DNA from: Candidatus Rokubacteria bacterium RIFCSPLOWO2_02_FULL_72_37
Lineage (GTDB): Bacteria > Methylomirabilota > Methylomirabilia > Rokubacteriales > CSP1-6
NCBI GenBank assembly: GCA_001790315.1
Contig: MGCE01000074.1
Coordinates: forward strand, 1-8,239
Length of the DNA: 8,239 bases
Direction: 5' to 3'
Shown here: piece by piece, positions 1 through 6,747 of the stretch
Position numbering within the stretch: position 1 is the first letter of the stretch
Layout: the number at the start of each line of letters is the position of its first letter
Program-made: the position numbers and the translations under genes
Notes under the pieces: generated by a model
Seen by the model: the letters and a program-made list of their open reading frames with translations, nothing else
Told to the model about the DNA's origin: nothing
Database searches by the model: none

Positions 1-545
1 AAGACGACGAACAGGAAGATGTACGTCGCGGAGACGAGCGTCGGGATGCCGAAGACGCCCTCGACGGTCAGCATCTGGAGGTCGACGAACTTCAGCGCCA
101 CGACCCCCCCGTGCGACAGGAAGCCCGGCAGCCATGGGCCCGCGAACGTGTAGGCGACGAACACCAGGGCCAGCGCGACCAGGGCGCCGCCGATGTGGCG
201 GCGCGAGACCTCGAGCAACAGCAGCATGAACAACAGCGACACCGCGACGTCGAGCATGCGCGGGTCGTCGACCATGGGCATGCGGGTGACGAGGAGCTGG
301 TTCCACGCGACGAAGTGCGCGCCGCAGGCGAGCGCGAGGAGCGCGCCGAGGCCGTCGAGGCCGCGCCGCCACGTCGGGCGCGGCGCGGCCGTCGCCGGCG
401 TGAGGAACCCGAGGGCGGTCGCAAACGCCACGTGGACCGGCAGCTGGATCATCAGGTCGAACATCCCCTGCGCGGCCGTGTAGAGCTGGAAGAGCGACCA
501 GCCGATCGCCAGCCAGGCGCGCGGCGACCTCAGCCGATCACGCAC
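1..545 (-). CDS. TRAP transporter permease, TAXI-associated fused type (N-terminal part, cut by window edge)
   Basis: This is the N-terminal 181 codons of an integral inner-membrane permease; the reading frame runs off the left edge without a stop. Visible hydrophobic segments lie near residues 11-28, 36-52, 64-85, 98-112, 117-137 and from about 165 onward. The stretch around residues 107-146 (LLLLEVSRRHIGG followed by FAGPWLPGFLSHGG) and VEGVFGIPTLVSATYIFLFV at 161-180 are typical of the fused small-plus-large TRAP subunits that work with TAXI binding proteins. Such permeases use an ion gradient to import substrate delivered by the binding protein encoded immediately upstream. The GTG at 545 is chosen because the protein then begins with a short basic leader before the first membrane segment. 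No clear Shine-Dalgarno sequence precedes it, and the gap after the binding-protein stop is only 12 nt, so translational coupling is likely. The family is clear; the substrate is unknown. Confidence 0.88.
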   Translation of the reverse strand, partial: MRDRLRSPRAWLAIGWSLFQLYTAAQGMFDLMIQLPVHVAFATALGFLTPATAAPRPTWRRGLDGLGALLALACGAHFVAWNQLLVTRMPMVDDPRMLDVAVSLLFMLLLLEVSRRHIGGALVALALVFVAYTFAGPWLPGFLSHGGVVALKFVDLQMLTVEGVFGIPTLVSATYIFLFVV

Positions 546-554
546 CGTGGTGCG
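541..554 (-). promoter_or_regulatory. Small inverted repeat covering the permease start codon
   Basis: The 14-nt sequence CGCACCACGGTGCG is a perfect palindrome-like inverted repeat. As RNA it can form a 5-bp stem (554-550 with 545-541) closed by a 4-nt loop. The GTG start codon of the permease (545-543) is inside the 3' arm. It sits in the 12-nt gap after the TAXI binding-protein stop, where no Shine-Dalgarno motif is visible. Sequestration of the start, opened by ribosomes finishing the upstream gene, is an inference; a chance inverted repeat in GC-rich DNA is possible. Confidence 0.4.
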
Positions 555-557
555 GGG

Positions 558-1550
558 CTACTTCATCCATCCTTTCTCCCGATACGCGCGCTCGGCGCCC
601 GGATGCAGCGGCAACCCGACCTTCTCCGGCTGCCAGGCGGTCTTCGGCTCGAACGCGGTGAGCCCCGCGTGGCCGCGGACGAGCGCATCCTTGTTCTCGA
701 TGACCGTCTTGGTGACCGTGTAGGCGATCGGCTCCGGCAGCTCCTTGTTCGTGATCAGCACGGTCGGGAAGCCCACCGTGCCGACCGGCTGGGCCTGGTT
801 CTTGAACGTGTTCGCCGGCATCGTCTCCGGCGTGTAGCCGAGGCGGCCGAGCCCTTTGACACGCTCGGCGTCGAGCGGCAGGAACTTGACCTCCGAGAAC
901 GTGGCGATCTCGGTGATGGACGGATGCTTGGGTGTGATGACCGCGATGAGCAGGTCGCCGTGGCCGTCCTTCATGCCGTCCACGATGACCTTGTACCCGA
1001 CGTGCGAGGCCGAGCCCCCCAGGCTCTTGAGATCGGCGTAGGTGAGCCCGTACTCGCGCAGGAGCTGGCGGGCCCCCAGTTCACCGAGCGAGCCGACCGG
1101 CAGCGTGTAGAGCTTGACGGGGACCTTCCGCTCCTTGATGTCCTTGAGCGAGCTGATGTCGAGCTTCTTCGCCGCGATCGCGACGAGGTAGTAGGTGTCG
1201 AGGCCGCCCACGAGCCCGCGGAGGTTCTCGAGCTTCGCGTCGTACGCCTCCGTGCCCTCGAACGCCCAGCGGTTCGTGACCGTGAACGACAATCCGAGCG
1301 GCGTCTCGTTCTTGGCGACGAGCTTCGCGTTCCCGACGCCGCCGGAGAACGGCTTGACGTCGACATTCGAGCCCGCGGGCAGCGTCTGGCGCAGGAGGTT
1401 GGCCATGGTCGCGCCGTACACGTACCAGGCGGTCCCCTGGCCGAGCGTCGAGAACGCCAGGTTGACGGGCTGCTGCGCCGAGACGACCAGCGCGCCGGCG
1501 AGGATCGCGAGGACCACTGCCAGAGCCGTCCAGGTGCGTGCGTGTCTCAT
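558..1550 (-). CDS. TAXI family TRAP transporter solute-binding protein
   Basis: This is a 330-residue periplasmic binding protein that would capture an organic anion and hand it to the TRAP permease encoded next. Residues 1-25 form a Sec signal peptide: arginines at 2 and 5, a hydrophobic core, and a VSA|QQ cleavage site, with no lipobox cysteine. The mature part begins with the strand NLAFSTLGQGTAWYVYGATM (30-49), where the glycine-rich turn followed by an aromatic residue is characteristic of the TAXI (TRAP-associated extracytoplasmic immunogenic) family. GGVGNAKLVAKNETPLGLS (70-88) is the usual family segment for the first binding lobe. Length is typical. The ATG start has an excellent Shine-Dalgarno sequence (AAAGGAGG, 7-nt spacer). 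The upstream gap after the VOC gene is 25 nt, so it belongs to the same operon. Members transport glutamate, other dicarboxylates or aromatic acids, so the ligand is undetermined. Confidence 0.93.
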   Translation of the reverse strand: MRHARTWTALAVVLAILAGALVVSAQQPVNLAFSTLGQGTAWYVYGATMANLLRQTLPAGSNVDVKPFSGGVGNAKLVAKNETPLGLSFTVTNRWAFEGTEAYDAKLENLRGLVGGLDTYYLVAIAAKKLDISSLKDIKERKVPVKLYTLPVGSLGELGARQLLREYGLTYADLKSLGGSASHVGYKVIVDGMKDGHGDLLIAVITPKHPSITEIATFSEVKFLPLDAERVKGLGRLGYTPETMPANTFKNQAQPVGTVGFPTVLITNKELPEPIAYTVTKTVIENKDALVRGHAGLTAFEPKTAWQPEKVGLPLHPGAERAYREKGWMK

Positions 1551-1557
1551 CGTCGGG

Positions 1558-1565
1558 CCTCCTTT
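1558..1565 (-). promoter_or_regulatory. Strong ribosome binding site of the TAXI binding-protein gene
   Basis: AAAGGAGG on the minus strand, 7 nt before the ATG at 1550, is the best match to the anti-Shine-Dalgarno sequence in the window. It sits in a 25-nt gap. This suggests that the periplasmic binding protein is translated efficiently and independently of the upstream gene, which fits the usual excess of binding protein over permease. Confidence 0.8.
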
Positions 1566-1575
1566 GTCCTGCGTG

Positions 1576-2349
1576 TCAGACCAGCGCGAGCTTCGCGCCG
1601 TGCGTCTGTCCTTCGTCGAGCGGGCCGAGGTCGCGGCCCGTGGTGCGCAGGGTCGCCGCGTACGGCGACGGTCCCCGCGTCCGGAGCCACTCGTTGAGCG
1701 ACGCCGCCCCGGCGCCTTTCGGCGCGACGACCTCCAGGGCGTGCGGACCGATCTCGACGCGCACGCCGGCGGCGTCGAGCGCGAACCGCTCGATCTCGCG
1801 CCCCGGCCGGCCGAGGACCTGCTCGTACCAGCGGCGCACCGTTGCCACGTCCTCGACGGCGATCGTCACGGTGCCGACACCGGTCACACCATTCGCGTGC
1901 GTCGTCTGCCGCGGAATCCGCTCCTCGCGCGGCGTCTCGTCCTGGATGAGGAACGGGGCCACACCGCGGTGCGGCGGGCGCGGAATCGAGAGCACCCAAC
2001 TGAGCCGGTAGCCGTCCGGGCGCGTGCGGGAGAGCGGCGCGGGGTCGTCGATGGCGACGCCGGCCCGCCTGAACGCCGCGGTGTCCGCGAGGAGGTCGTC
2101 GGTCTGCATGCACAGGTCGACGAGCCCGCCGCCGCGCTGGAGCGGCTCCCACCATTTGTGCGCGGGGTTCGGTTCGTAGAAGGCGATCAGCTCGATGTAG
2201 GACCCGTCCGCGAACGCGATCAGCTGATTGTGGGTCCCGACCGGATGCCGTCCGCCCGGCACGACGGTGAAGCCCAGGGCCGCGTAGCTCTTGGCGGCGG
2301 CGGCGAGATCGGATACGACGACGACGAGGTGGTCGATTCCCTTGAGCAT
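1576..2349 (-). CDS. VOC superfamily protein, glyoxalase-like two-domain (possible dioxygenase/lyase relative)
   Basis: This is a 257-residue cytosolic protein with two vicinal-oxygen-chelate modules. Module 1 begins IDHLVVVVSDL (5-15), continues with the helix AAAKSYAALGF, and has YIELIAF at 51-57. This pattern matches the glyoxalase-like domain grouped as Glyoxalase_3. Module 2 begins near GVTGVGTVTIAVEDV (154-168) and continues with VRRWYEQVLGRPG. Candidate metal ligands are H7 and E53 in module 1; module 2 has no obvious His at the equivalent first position, so it may be structural. The start ATG directly abuts the TAG stop of the LLM gene and has GGAGG 7 nt upstream. VOC proteins can be isomerases, lyases, extradiol dioxygenases or binding proteins, and nothing here selects one. 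Its place in a CoA-ester catabolic operon suggests an enzyme or accessory protein for the same substrate. Confidence 0.82.
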   Translation of the reverse strand: MLKGIDHLVVVVSDLAAAAKSYAALGFTVVPGGRHPVGTHNQLIAFADGSYIELIAFYEPNPAHKWWEPLQRGGGLVDLCMQTDDLLADTAAFRRAGVAIDDPAPLSRTRPDGYRLSWVLSIPRPPHRGVAPFLIQDETPREERIPRQTTHANGVTGVGTVTIAVEDVATVRRWYEQVLGRPGREIERFALDAAGVRVEIGPHALEVVAPKGAGAASLNEWLRTRGPSPYAATLRTTGRDLGPLDEGQTHGAKLALV

Positions 2350-3357
2350 CTATCGGCCTCCGAACGCCGGCACGACCTCGTCGAGGAAGCGCTTGAACTG
2401 GCCGAGCTGGTCCCACGAGGCGAGCCGCAGCGCCATGTGCCCGACGCCGGCGGCGAAGTACGCGCGGAGCTCGTCCACGCACCGCTCTGGCGGACCCGCG
2501 ACCGTCCACTGCTCGACGAACTTGGGAGTGAACTTCGCCGTGTAGTAGGCGTCGAGGAACGCCTTGCTCTCCTCGAGCGCCTTCTGGCGGTCCTCGTTGA
2601 TGTTGATGTTGTGGTAGAGCGCGGCACCGAGGCCGGCCGGGTCGCGCCCCTCCTCGCGGGCCATCGCCCGGATCCGGCCGAACTGGGTCCGGAACTCGTC
2701 GGGCGAGAGCTTGTTCGTCATCCAGCCGTCGGCGTAGCGCGCGACCCGGCGGAACGAGCGCTCGACGACGGCCTCGGCGGCGGAGGCGCCCCCCTTCCAC
2801 GTGAGGCCGGTCGGATTGGAGGCGATCCAAATCGGGCACGGCCGCTGCACCGGGCTCGGCTGGAGCGTGACGCCCTCGAGCCGGTAGAAGCGGCCCTCGT
2901 GAGCGACGTTCTTCTCGTGGAAGAGCTTCCGGAGGATCACGATGCCTTCCTCGAGGCGCCCGACCCGCTCGCCGGCCGCCACGCCCATCACGGCGTGCTC
3001 GAGTGCCTGGGCCGTGCTCTGCTCGTTCGGTCCCCCCAGACAGACGGCGAGCCACGTACGCCCGCCCGACAGCACGTCGAGGCTCGCCCACTGGTGGGCG
3101 AGCATCACCGGGTGGCGGTGGACGAACGTCGCCATGCAGCCCACGCCGAGGCGCACCCGGGAGGTGACGGCGGCCAGCGCCGAGAGGAGCGTGACCGACT
3201 CCAGGCGCGGCTTGGCCAGCAGGCTGTCGCCCACCCAGACGGCGTCGAACGCGCCCGAGCGCTCCCCTTCGGTCGCGAGGCCCAGGAGGTCCGGCACCTT
3301 GAGCGCGCCGAGCACGACCGCGCGATTCGCCAGGATCAGACCGAATGAGTCGGCCAC
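2350..3357 (-). CDS. LLM class (luciferase-like) flavin- or F420-dependent oxidoreductase
   Basis: This is a 335-residue single-domain TIM-barrel oxidoreductase of the bacterial luciferase family. Visible family features are FDAVWVGDSLL (37-47), TSRVRLGVGC (65-74), and the helix HPVMLAHQWASLDVLSGGR (82-100), whose LD-x-LSGGR ending is the hallmark of the family. A barrel-closing segment, IWIASNPTG (176-184), follows, and then RVARYADGW (204-212). Members use reduced FMN with oxygen as monooxygenases, or coenzyme F420 as hydride carrier; the sequence alone does not decide which. The GTG start is supported by GGGAGGT 6 nt upstream, within the final codons and stop of the hydratase gene, with only a 4-nt intergenic gap. 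The stop codon TAG abuts the ATG of the VOC gene. Co-transcription suggests an oxidation or reduction step on the imported acid or its CoA ester. Confidence 0.9.
   Translation of the reverse strand: MADSFGLILANRAVVLGALKVPDLLGLATEGERSGAFDAVWVGDSLLAKPRLESVTLLSALAAVTSRVRLGVGCMATFVHRHPVMLAHQWASLDVLSGGRTWLAVCLGGPNEQSTAQALEHAVMGVAAGERVGRLEEGIVILRKLFHEKNVAHEGRFYRLEGVTLQPSPVQRPCPIWIASNPTGLTWKGGASAAEAVVERSFRRVARYADGWMTNKLSPDEFRTQFGRIRAMAREEGRDPAGLGAALYHNININEDRQKALEESKAFLDAYYTAKFTPKFVEQWTVAGPPERCVDELRAYFAAGVGHMALRLASWDQLGQFKRFLDEVVPAFGGR
2357..2361 (-). promoter_or_regulatory. Ribosome binding site of the VOC gene
   Basis: GGAGG lies 7 nt before the ATG at 2349, inside the last codons of the LLM gene. 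It supports the ATG start and independent initiation despite the zero-length gap (TAG directly followed by ATG). Confidence 0.7.
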
Positions 3358-3361
3358 GGGA

Positions 3362-4129
3362 CTACCTCCCTGTGTACCGCGGGGGCCGCTTCTCGAGGAA
3401 GGCGGTCACGCCCTCACCGTAGTCGTGGGTCGAGCGGAGCCACGCGTACGCCTTGCGCTCGAGCTCGAGCGCGGTGTCGAGCGGCGCGTCGGCGCCGCGG
3501 TTCAGCACGAGCTTCAGCGTGCGGAGCGCGAGCGCGGCACGCTCGGCGAGCTCGGTCGCCAGCGCCTGCACGGCCTCGTCGAGCTTGTCGTCGGCGACCG
3601 CCTGCGTGATCAGCCCCCAGGCCTCCGCCTGCTCCGCCGAGATCCTGCGACCCGTCATCATGAACAGCTTGGCGCGGGTCATGCCCATCAATCGCAGGGC
3701 CCGCTGAGTGCCGCCGCTGCCGGGGATCATCCCGAGCCGGACCTCCGGAAACGCGAACTCCGAGCGCCGCGTCGCGACGCGGAAATCGCAGGCCACCGCC
3801 AGCTCGAGGCCGGCCCCCATCGCGAACCCGTCGATCGCGGCGATCACCGGCTTCCGGCAGCGCTCGGCCGCGGTGAGCGTGTCGCCCCACATCTCGAGGT
3901 CCGCCGGCGCCAGGGTGAGGAATTCGGCCACGTCGCCACCGGCGCTGAACGCCTTCCCGCCGGCGCCGCGGACGACGACCACCCTCACGGCATCGTCGGT
4001 CTCGAGTGCCGCGAAGATCCCCGGGAACTCGTTGCGCATCGCCACCGTCATCGTGTTCATCTTGGGCTGACGGTCGATCCACAGGGTCGCCACGGCGCCC
4101 GTCGTCTCCACTCTCAGGAACTCGCTCAT
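3362..4129 (-). CDS. Enoyl-CoA hydratase/isomerase (crotonase) family protein
   Basis: This is a 255-residue crotonase-fold enzyme, the normal length for the family. The first oxyanion-hole segment is KAFSAGGDV (59-67) and the second is GFAMGAGLELAVACD (101-115). Both acid/base glutamates expected of a true hydratase are present: E109 in GLEL and E129 in FAFPEVRLGMIPGSGGTQR. This favours syn-hydration of a trans-2-enoyl-CoA over pure isomerase or hydrolase activity, although crotonase paralogues also cleave rings or C-C bonds. The ATG at 4129 is chosen over the longer upstream frame because it has GGAGGT 6 nt before it, overlaps the preceding stop (ATGA), and gives the usual MSEFLRVE-type N-terminus. 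It follows the acyl-CoA synthetase gene directly, which would supply its CoA substrate. Confidence 0.95.
   Translation of the reverse strand: MSEFLRVETTGAVATLWIDRQPKMNTMTVAMRNEFPGIFAALETDDAVRVVVVRGAGGKAFSAGGDVAEFLTLAPADLEMWGDTLTAAERCRKPVIAAIDGFAMGAGLELAVACDFRVATRRSEFAFPEVRLGMIPGSGGTQRALRLMGMTRAKLFMMTGRRISAEQAEAWGLITQAVADDKLDEAVQALATELAERAALALRTLKLVLNRGADAPLDTALELERKAYAWLRSTHDYGEGVTAFLEKRPPRYTGR
3364..3370 (-). promoter_or_regulatory. Ribosome binding site deciding the GTG start of the LLM gene
   Basis: GGGAGGT, 6 nt before the GTG at 3357, overlaps the hydratase stop codon (GGGAGGTAG). It fixes the non-ATG start and shows that translation of the LLM gene is probably coupled to termination on the hydratase gene. 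Confidence 0.75.
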
Positions 4130-5667
4130 GAGCCGACCTCCGTGTACCGGCCTTCGCGGAGCAGCCGCCGCAGGATCTTCCCCGAGGCCGTCTTGGGAAT
4201 CTCCCGGACGAACACGAAGCGTCGCGGACGCTTGAAGCTCGCGAGGGCGCTGCTCCCGCGACAGTGCCCGTCGAGCGCCTCGGCGGAGCATCCGGGCGCG
4301 CGCGGCACGACGAAGGCGACGACCCGCTCGCCCCACTTCTCGTCCGGCTCCCCGATCACCGCCACGTCGGCGACCTCGGGGTGCTGCGCGAGGACGTCCT
4401 CGACCTCGATCGGGTGGATGTTCTCGCCGCCGCTGATGATCATGTCGTCGACGCGACCCGCCACCCAGAGGTCGCCCTCCGCGTCGACGTAGCCCATGTC
4501 GCCGGTGAAGTACCAGCCGTCGCGCAGCGCCTTCTGGTCGGCGTCGGGTCGATTCCAGTAGCCCGCGAGCGCCTCGTCGGAAGCGAGGCTCGCGATGATC
4601 TCGCCCTTCGTCCCGGGCGGCACGACCTCGGTCGGCTCGACGCGGCGCTCGGTGCTCGCCGCCACGACGCGCAGCTCACCGTGCACGCCGGCCCGGCCCG
4701 CGCAGCCGGGCTTCCGCCGCACGTCGGGAAGGATCGAGAACGTGTAGATCTCGGTCGAGCCGTAGTGGTTCACGAACACCTCGGGGCGAAACGCCTTCGC
4801 GCACGCCTCGGCCAGCGGTACGAGCATGGGCGCACCCGCGTACGCCAGCTTGCGCACCGCGCTCACGTCGGTCTTCGGCAGCTCGGGCGCGTGCACGAGC
4901 TCCCAGAAGAGCGTCGGGATCAGGTAGAGGGCGGTGATCCGATCGGCGGCGATCAGGGCGAGTGCGCCGGCGGCGGACCAGTCGGCCTGGCAGACGAAGC
5001 AGCCGTTCACGGCCGCCACGCTGGTGAGCGAATGGATCCCCATCGTGTGGTACAGCGGCATCACGCCGAGCGTCCGCTCGCCCCAGGTGTAGCCGCACTG
5101 GACGACGTGGGCGAGCGCGCCCGCGTAATGGTTCTTGTGGGTCCGGGGGACGCCTTTGGGCCGGCCCGTCGTCCCGGAGGTGTAGAGGATGAGCGAGAGA
5201 TCGCCTTCGGAGGGCGCCGGGAGGGTTCGCGCGGCTCCGCCCGCCGCCAGTTCGTCGAAGGCGAGCACGCCAGACGGCGGCCGGTCCCCGGCGTACACGA
5301 GCCGCATCGTGGTGCCGCGCGCGGCCTCGAGGACGGCGGGCGCCGTCGCGTCCTCGAAGAGCGTCACGCGCGCGCCCGAGTCCTCCAGGACGTACGTCAT
5401 CTCACCCGCGGCGAGGCGGAAGTTCGCCGGCGTCGGCACGGCCCCGAGGTGCTGGAGCGCCCAGTACGCGACGACGTGCTCGAGCCGGTTCTTGAGCGCG
5501 AGCACGACGCGGTCGCCCGGGCCGACCCCGAGGCGCGCGAAGCCGCCGGCCGACGCCGCGGCGCGCGCCGCGAGCTGCGCATAGGTGAGCCGCCGGGCGC
5601 CGTCCACCACGGCCTCGGCCTCCGGGCGCCGGAGGGCCGCGCGGTCGAGGAGGTCGCGGAGCGTCAC
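4126..5667 (-). CDS. Class I acyl-/aryl-CoA synthetase (AMP-binding ANL superfamily)
   Basis: This 513-residue enzyme would activate a carboxylic acid to its acyl-CoA via an acyl-adenylate. All core motifs are intact: the P-loop YTSGTTGRPKG (162-172), the adenine-contacting HYGSTE (301-306), YFTGD (386-390), the hinge segment GRVDDMIISGGENIHPIEVE (404-423), and PKTASGKILR (491-500) with catalytic Lys497. Length is typical of 4-chlorobenzoate-, benzoate- or cyclohexanecarboxylate-type and medium-chain ligases; the acid cannot be assigned. The frame stays open far upstream to 6585, but that part is antisense-free overlap with the MDR gene in another frame. The GTG at 5667 is chosen because it overlaps the MDR stop (GTGA) and begins VTLRDLLDRAA, the normal family N-terminus. 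No strong Shine-Dalgarno sequence is seen, so coupling is likely. It ends overlapping the hydratase ATG (ATGA). Confidence 0.94.
   Translation of the reverse strand: MTLRDLLDRAALRRPEAEAVVDGARRLTYAQLAARAAASAGGFARLGVGPGDRVVLALKNRLEHVVAYWALQHLGAVPTPANFRLAAGEMTYVLEDSGARVTLFEDATAPAVLEAARGTTMRLVYAGDRPPSGVLAFDELAAGGAARTLPAPSEGDLSLILYTSGTTGRPKGVPRTHKNHYAGALAHVVQCGYTWGERTLGVMPLYHTMGIHSLTSVAAVNGCFVCQADWSAAGALALIAADRITALYLIPTLFWELVHAPELPKTDVSAVRKLAYAGAPMLVPLAEACAKAFRPEVFVNHYGSTEIYTFSILPDVRRKPGCAGRAGVHGELRVVAASTERRVEPTEVVPPGTKGEIIASLASDEALAGYWNRPDADQKALRDGWYFTGDMGYVDAEGDLWVAGRVDDMIISGGENIHPIEVEDVLAQHPEVADVAVIGEPDEKWGERVVAFVVPRAPGCSAEALDGHCRGSSALASFKRPRRFVFVREIPKTASGKILRRLLREGRYTEVGS
4136..4141 (-). promoter_or_regulatory. 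Ribosome binding site deciding the hydratase start
   Basis: GGAGGT lies 6 nt before the ATG at 4129, within the last codons of the acyl-CoA synthetase gene. It excludes the upstream in-frame starts that would add 69 residues unrelated to the crotonase fold. Confidence 0.75.
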
Positions 5668-6692
5668 GGAATCAGCAGGACCTTGCCCTGGTTCTTGCGG
5701 TCGAGCACGTACTGCACGGCGGCCCGCGCGTCCTCGAGCGGGAACGCGCGATCGATGACCGGCGCGAGGCGACCCGCGACGATGTAGTCGAGGATCGTCC
5801 GGAGCTCGAGGATGGAGCCGAGGTTGGTCCCCAGGATCCGGAGGTTCTTCGAGTAGACGTGCCGCAGGTCGACGCGGCCCCAGTGCGTGTCGTGCGAGCC
5901 GATCGTCACGAGCTTCCCGAGCCGGGTCAGCGCCTGGATGGACCGCTCGAACGTGTCCCCGCCGATGTGCTCGACGACGACGTCGACGCCGCGCTTGCCC
6001 GTCCACTTCTTCGCCTCCTCGACGAAGTCCTGCGTCCGGTAGTTGACGACGTGCTCGGCGCCGAGCGCCTTCGCGAACTCGACCTTGTCGTCCGAGCCCA
6101 CCGTCGTGACGACGCGGGCGCCGCAGAGCCGGGCGATCTGGATCGCCGCGCTGCCGACGCCGCTCCCGGCGGCCTGCACGAGCACGGTCTGGCCCGGGCG
6201 GAGGTCCGCTTGTGCCACGAGCCCGTGCCAGGACGTGAGCATCGCGAGCGGCACGGCGGCGCCGGTCTCGAACGGGATCGCCTCCGGCAGCGGCAGGATG
6301 TTGACCGCCGGCGCCTTGACGAGCTCGGCGTAGCCGCCGTCCCGGTGCGCGCCGAGATACCCGTACCTGACGCACACCGTGCGTTCCCCGCGCAGACAGT
6401 ATTCGCACGTCCCGCACGCGAAGCCCGGGAAGATGATGACGCGGCCGCCCGGCACGATCCCCTTCACCCGGGCGCCCGTGGCCTCGACCGTGCCCGTGAC
6501 CTCGCAGCCGTTGACGTGCGGCAAGCCCTCGGGCGGCGGAAAGCGACCGTCGAGGAGCAGCATGTCCACATGGTTCAACGCGCACGCCCGGACACGCACG
6601 ACGACCTCGTCGGCCCCTGGCACCGGGTCCCGGTAGTCCTCGTACAGGATCTTGTCGGCGCCGCCGTGCTCCCTGAAGAGCGCCGCCTTCAA
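5664..6692 (-). CDS. Medium-chain dehydrogenase/reductase (zinc-type alcohol dehydrogenase/quinone oxidoreductase family)
   Basis: This is a 342-residue NAD(P)-dependent oxidoreductase when started at the TTG at 6692. A GroES-like domain (1 to about 130) is followed by a Rossmann domain with the nucleotide-binding turn AAGSGVGSAAIQIA (174-187). The four structural-zinc cysteines are present (C93, C96, C99, C107, in FACGTCEYCLRGERTVC). The usual catalytic-zinc ligands are not: Asn40 (CALNHVD) stands where the first Cys would be, the GHE motif reads GCE (62-64), and the third Cys is absent near 150. Known relatives with this pattern act on enoyl-CoA, quinone or aldehyde substrates by direct hydride transfer. 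The TTG start gives MKAALFREHGG, the standard family beginning, and has GAGGGGG 7 nt upstream. An in-frame GTG at 6719 would add nine residues but lies inside an intergenic hairpin. The stop overlaps the next GTG. Confidence 0.92.
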   Translation of the reverse strand: MKAALFREHGGADKILYEDYRDPVPGADEVVVRVRACALNHVDMLLLDGRFPPPEGLPHVNGCEVTGTVEATGARVKGIVPGGRVIIFPGFACGTCEYCLRGERTVCVRYGYLGAHRDGGYAELVKAPAVNILPLPEAIPFETGAAVPLAMLTSWHGLVAQADLRPGQTVLVQAAGSGVGSAAIQIARLCGARVVTTVGSDDKVEFAKALGAEHVVNYRTQDFVEEAKKWTGKRGVDVVVEHIGGDTFERSIQALTRLGKLVTIGSHDTHWGRVDLRHVYSKNLRILGTNLGSILELRTILDYIVAGRLAPVIDRAFPLEDARAAVQYVLDRKNQGKVLLIP

Positions 6693-6699
6693 AACGGGT

Positions 6700-6706
6700 C
6701 CCCCTC
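6700..6706 (-). promoter_or_regulatory. Ribosome binding site deciding the TTG start of the MDR gene
   Basis: GAGGGGG lies 7 nt before the TTG at 6692. With the N-terminal family match it supports TTG over the upstream in-frame GTG at 6719. It begins 2 nt after the 3' arm of the intergenic hairpin, so folding of that hairpin could affect its access. Confidence 0.65.
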
Positions 6707-6708
6707 GT

Positions 6709-6742
6709 GGCGCGGGCACCCGGGCTTCGCCACGCCCGCGCC
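6709..6742 (-). other. Intergenic inverted repeat (hairpin) between the PaaK-like ligase and MDR genes
   Basis: A perfect 9-nt inverted repeat, GGCGCGGGC (6742-6734) and GCCCGCGCC (6717-6709), can form a very GC-rich stem. Two G-U pairs can extend it inward, leaving a loop of about 12 nt. It lies in the only sizeable gap of the window (55 nt, 6693-6747). No U-run follows; the next bases are ACGAGGGGG and the MDR start. A classical intrinsic terminator is therefore unlikely. An mRNA processing/stability element or a modulator of MDR translation is possible, as is chance in GC-rich DNA. Confidence 0.5.
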
Positions 6743-6747
6743 CGGCG

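Noticed and set aside
1547..3091. A 514-residue minus-strand frame across the LLM and VOC genes
   Set aside because: It is out of frame with two clear family members, is extremely Arg-rich and has no recognisable motif, so it is a shadow of them.
4130..4336. A 69-residue upstream extension of the hydratase frame
   Set aside because: It lies inside the C-terminal catalytic-lysine region of the acyl-CoA synthetase gene. The ATG at 4129 has a GGAGGT site and matches the family start.
5668..6585. A 306-residue upstream extension of the acyl-CoA synthetase frame, which would make an 819-residue fusion
   Set aside because: The extension overlaps the MDR gene in another frame and is an Arg/Gly/Ala-rich translation without domains. 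The GTG at 5667 overlapping the MDR stop gives the normal synthetase N-terminus.
6709..6742. Intrinsic transcription terminator after the PaaK-like ligase gene
   Set aside because: The inverted repeat is GC-rich, but no T-run follows it and a ribosome site begins almost immediately.
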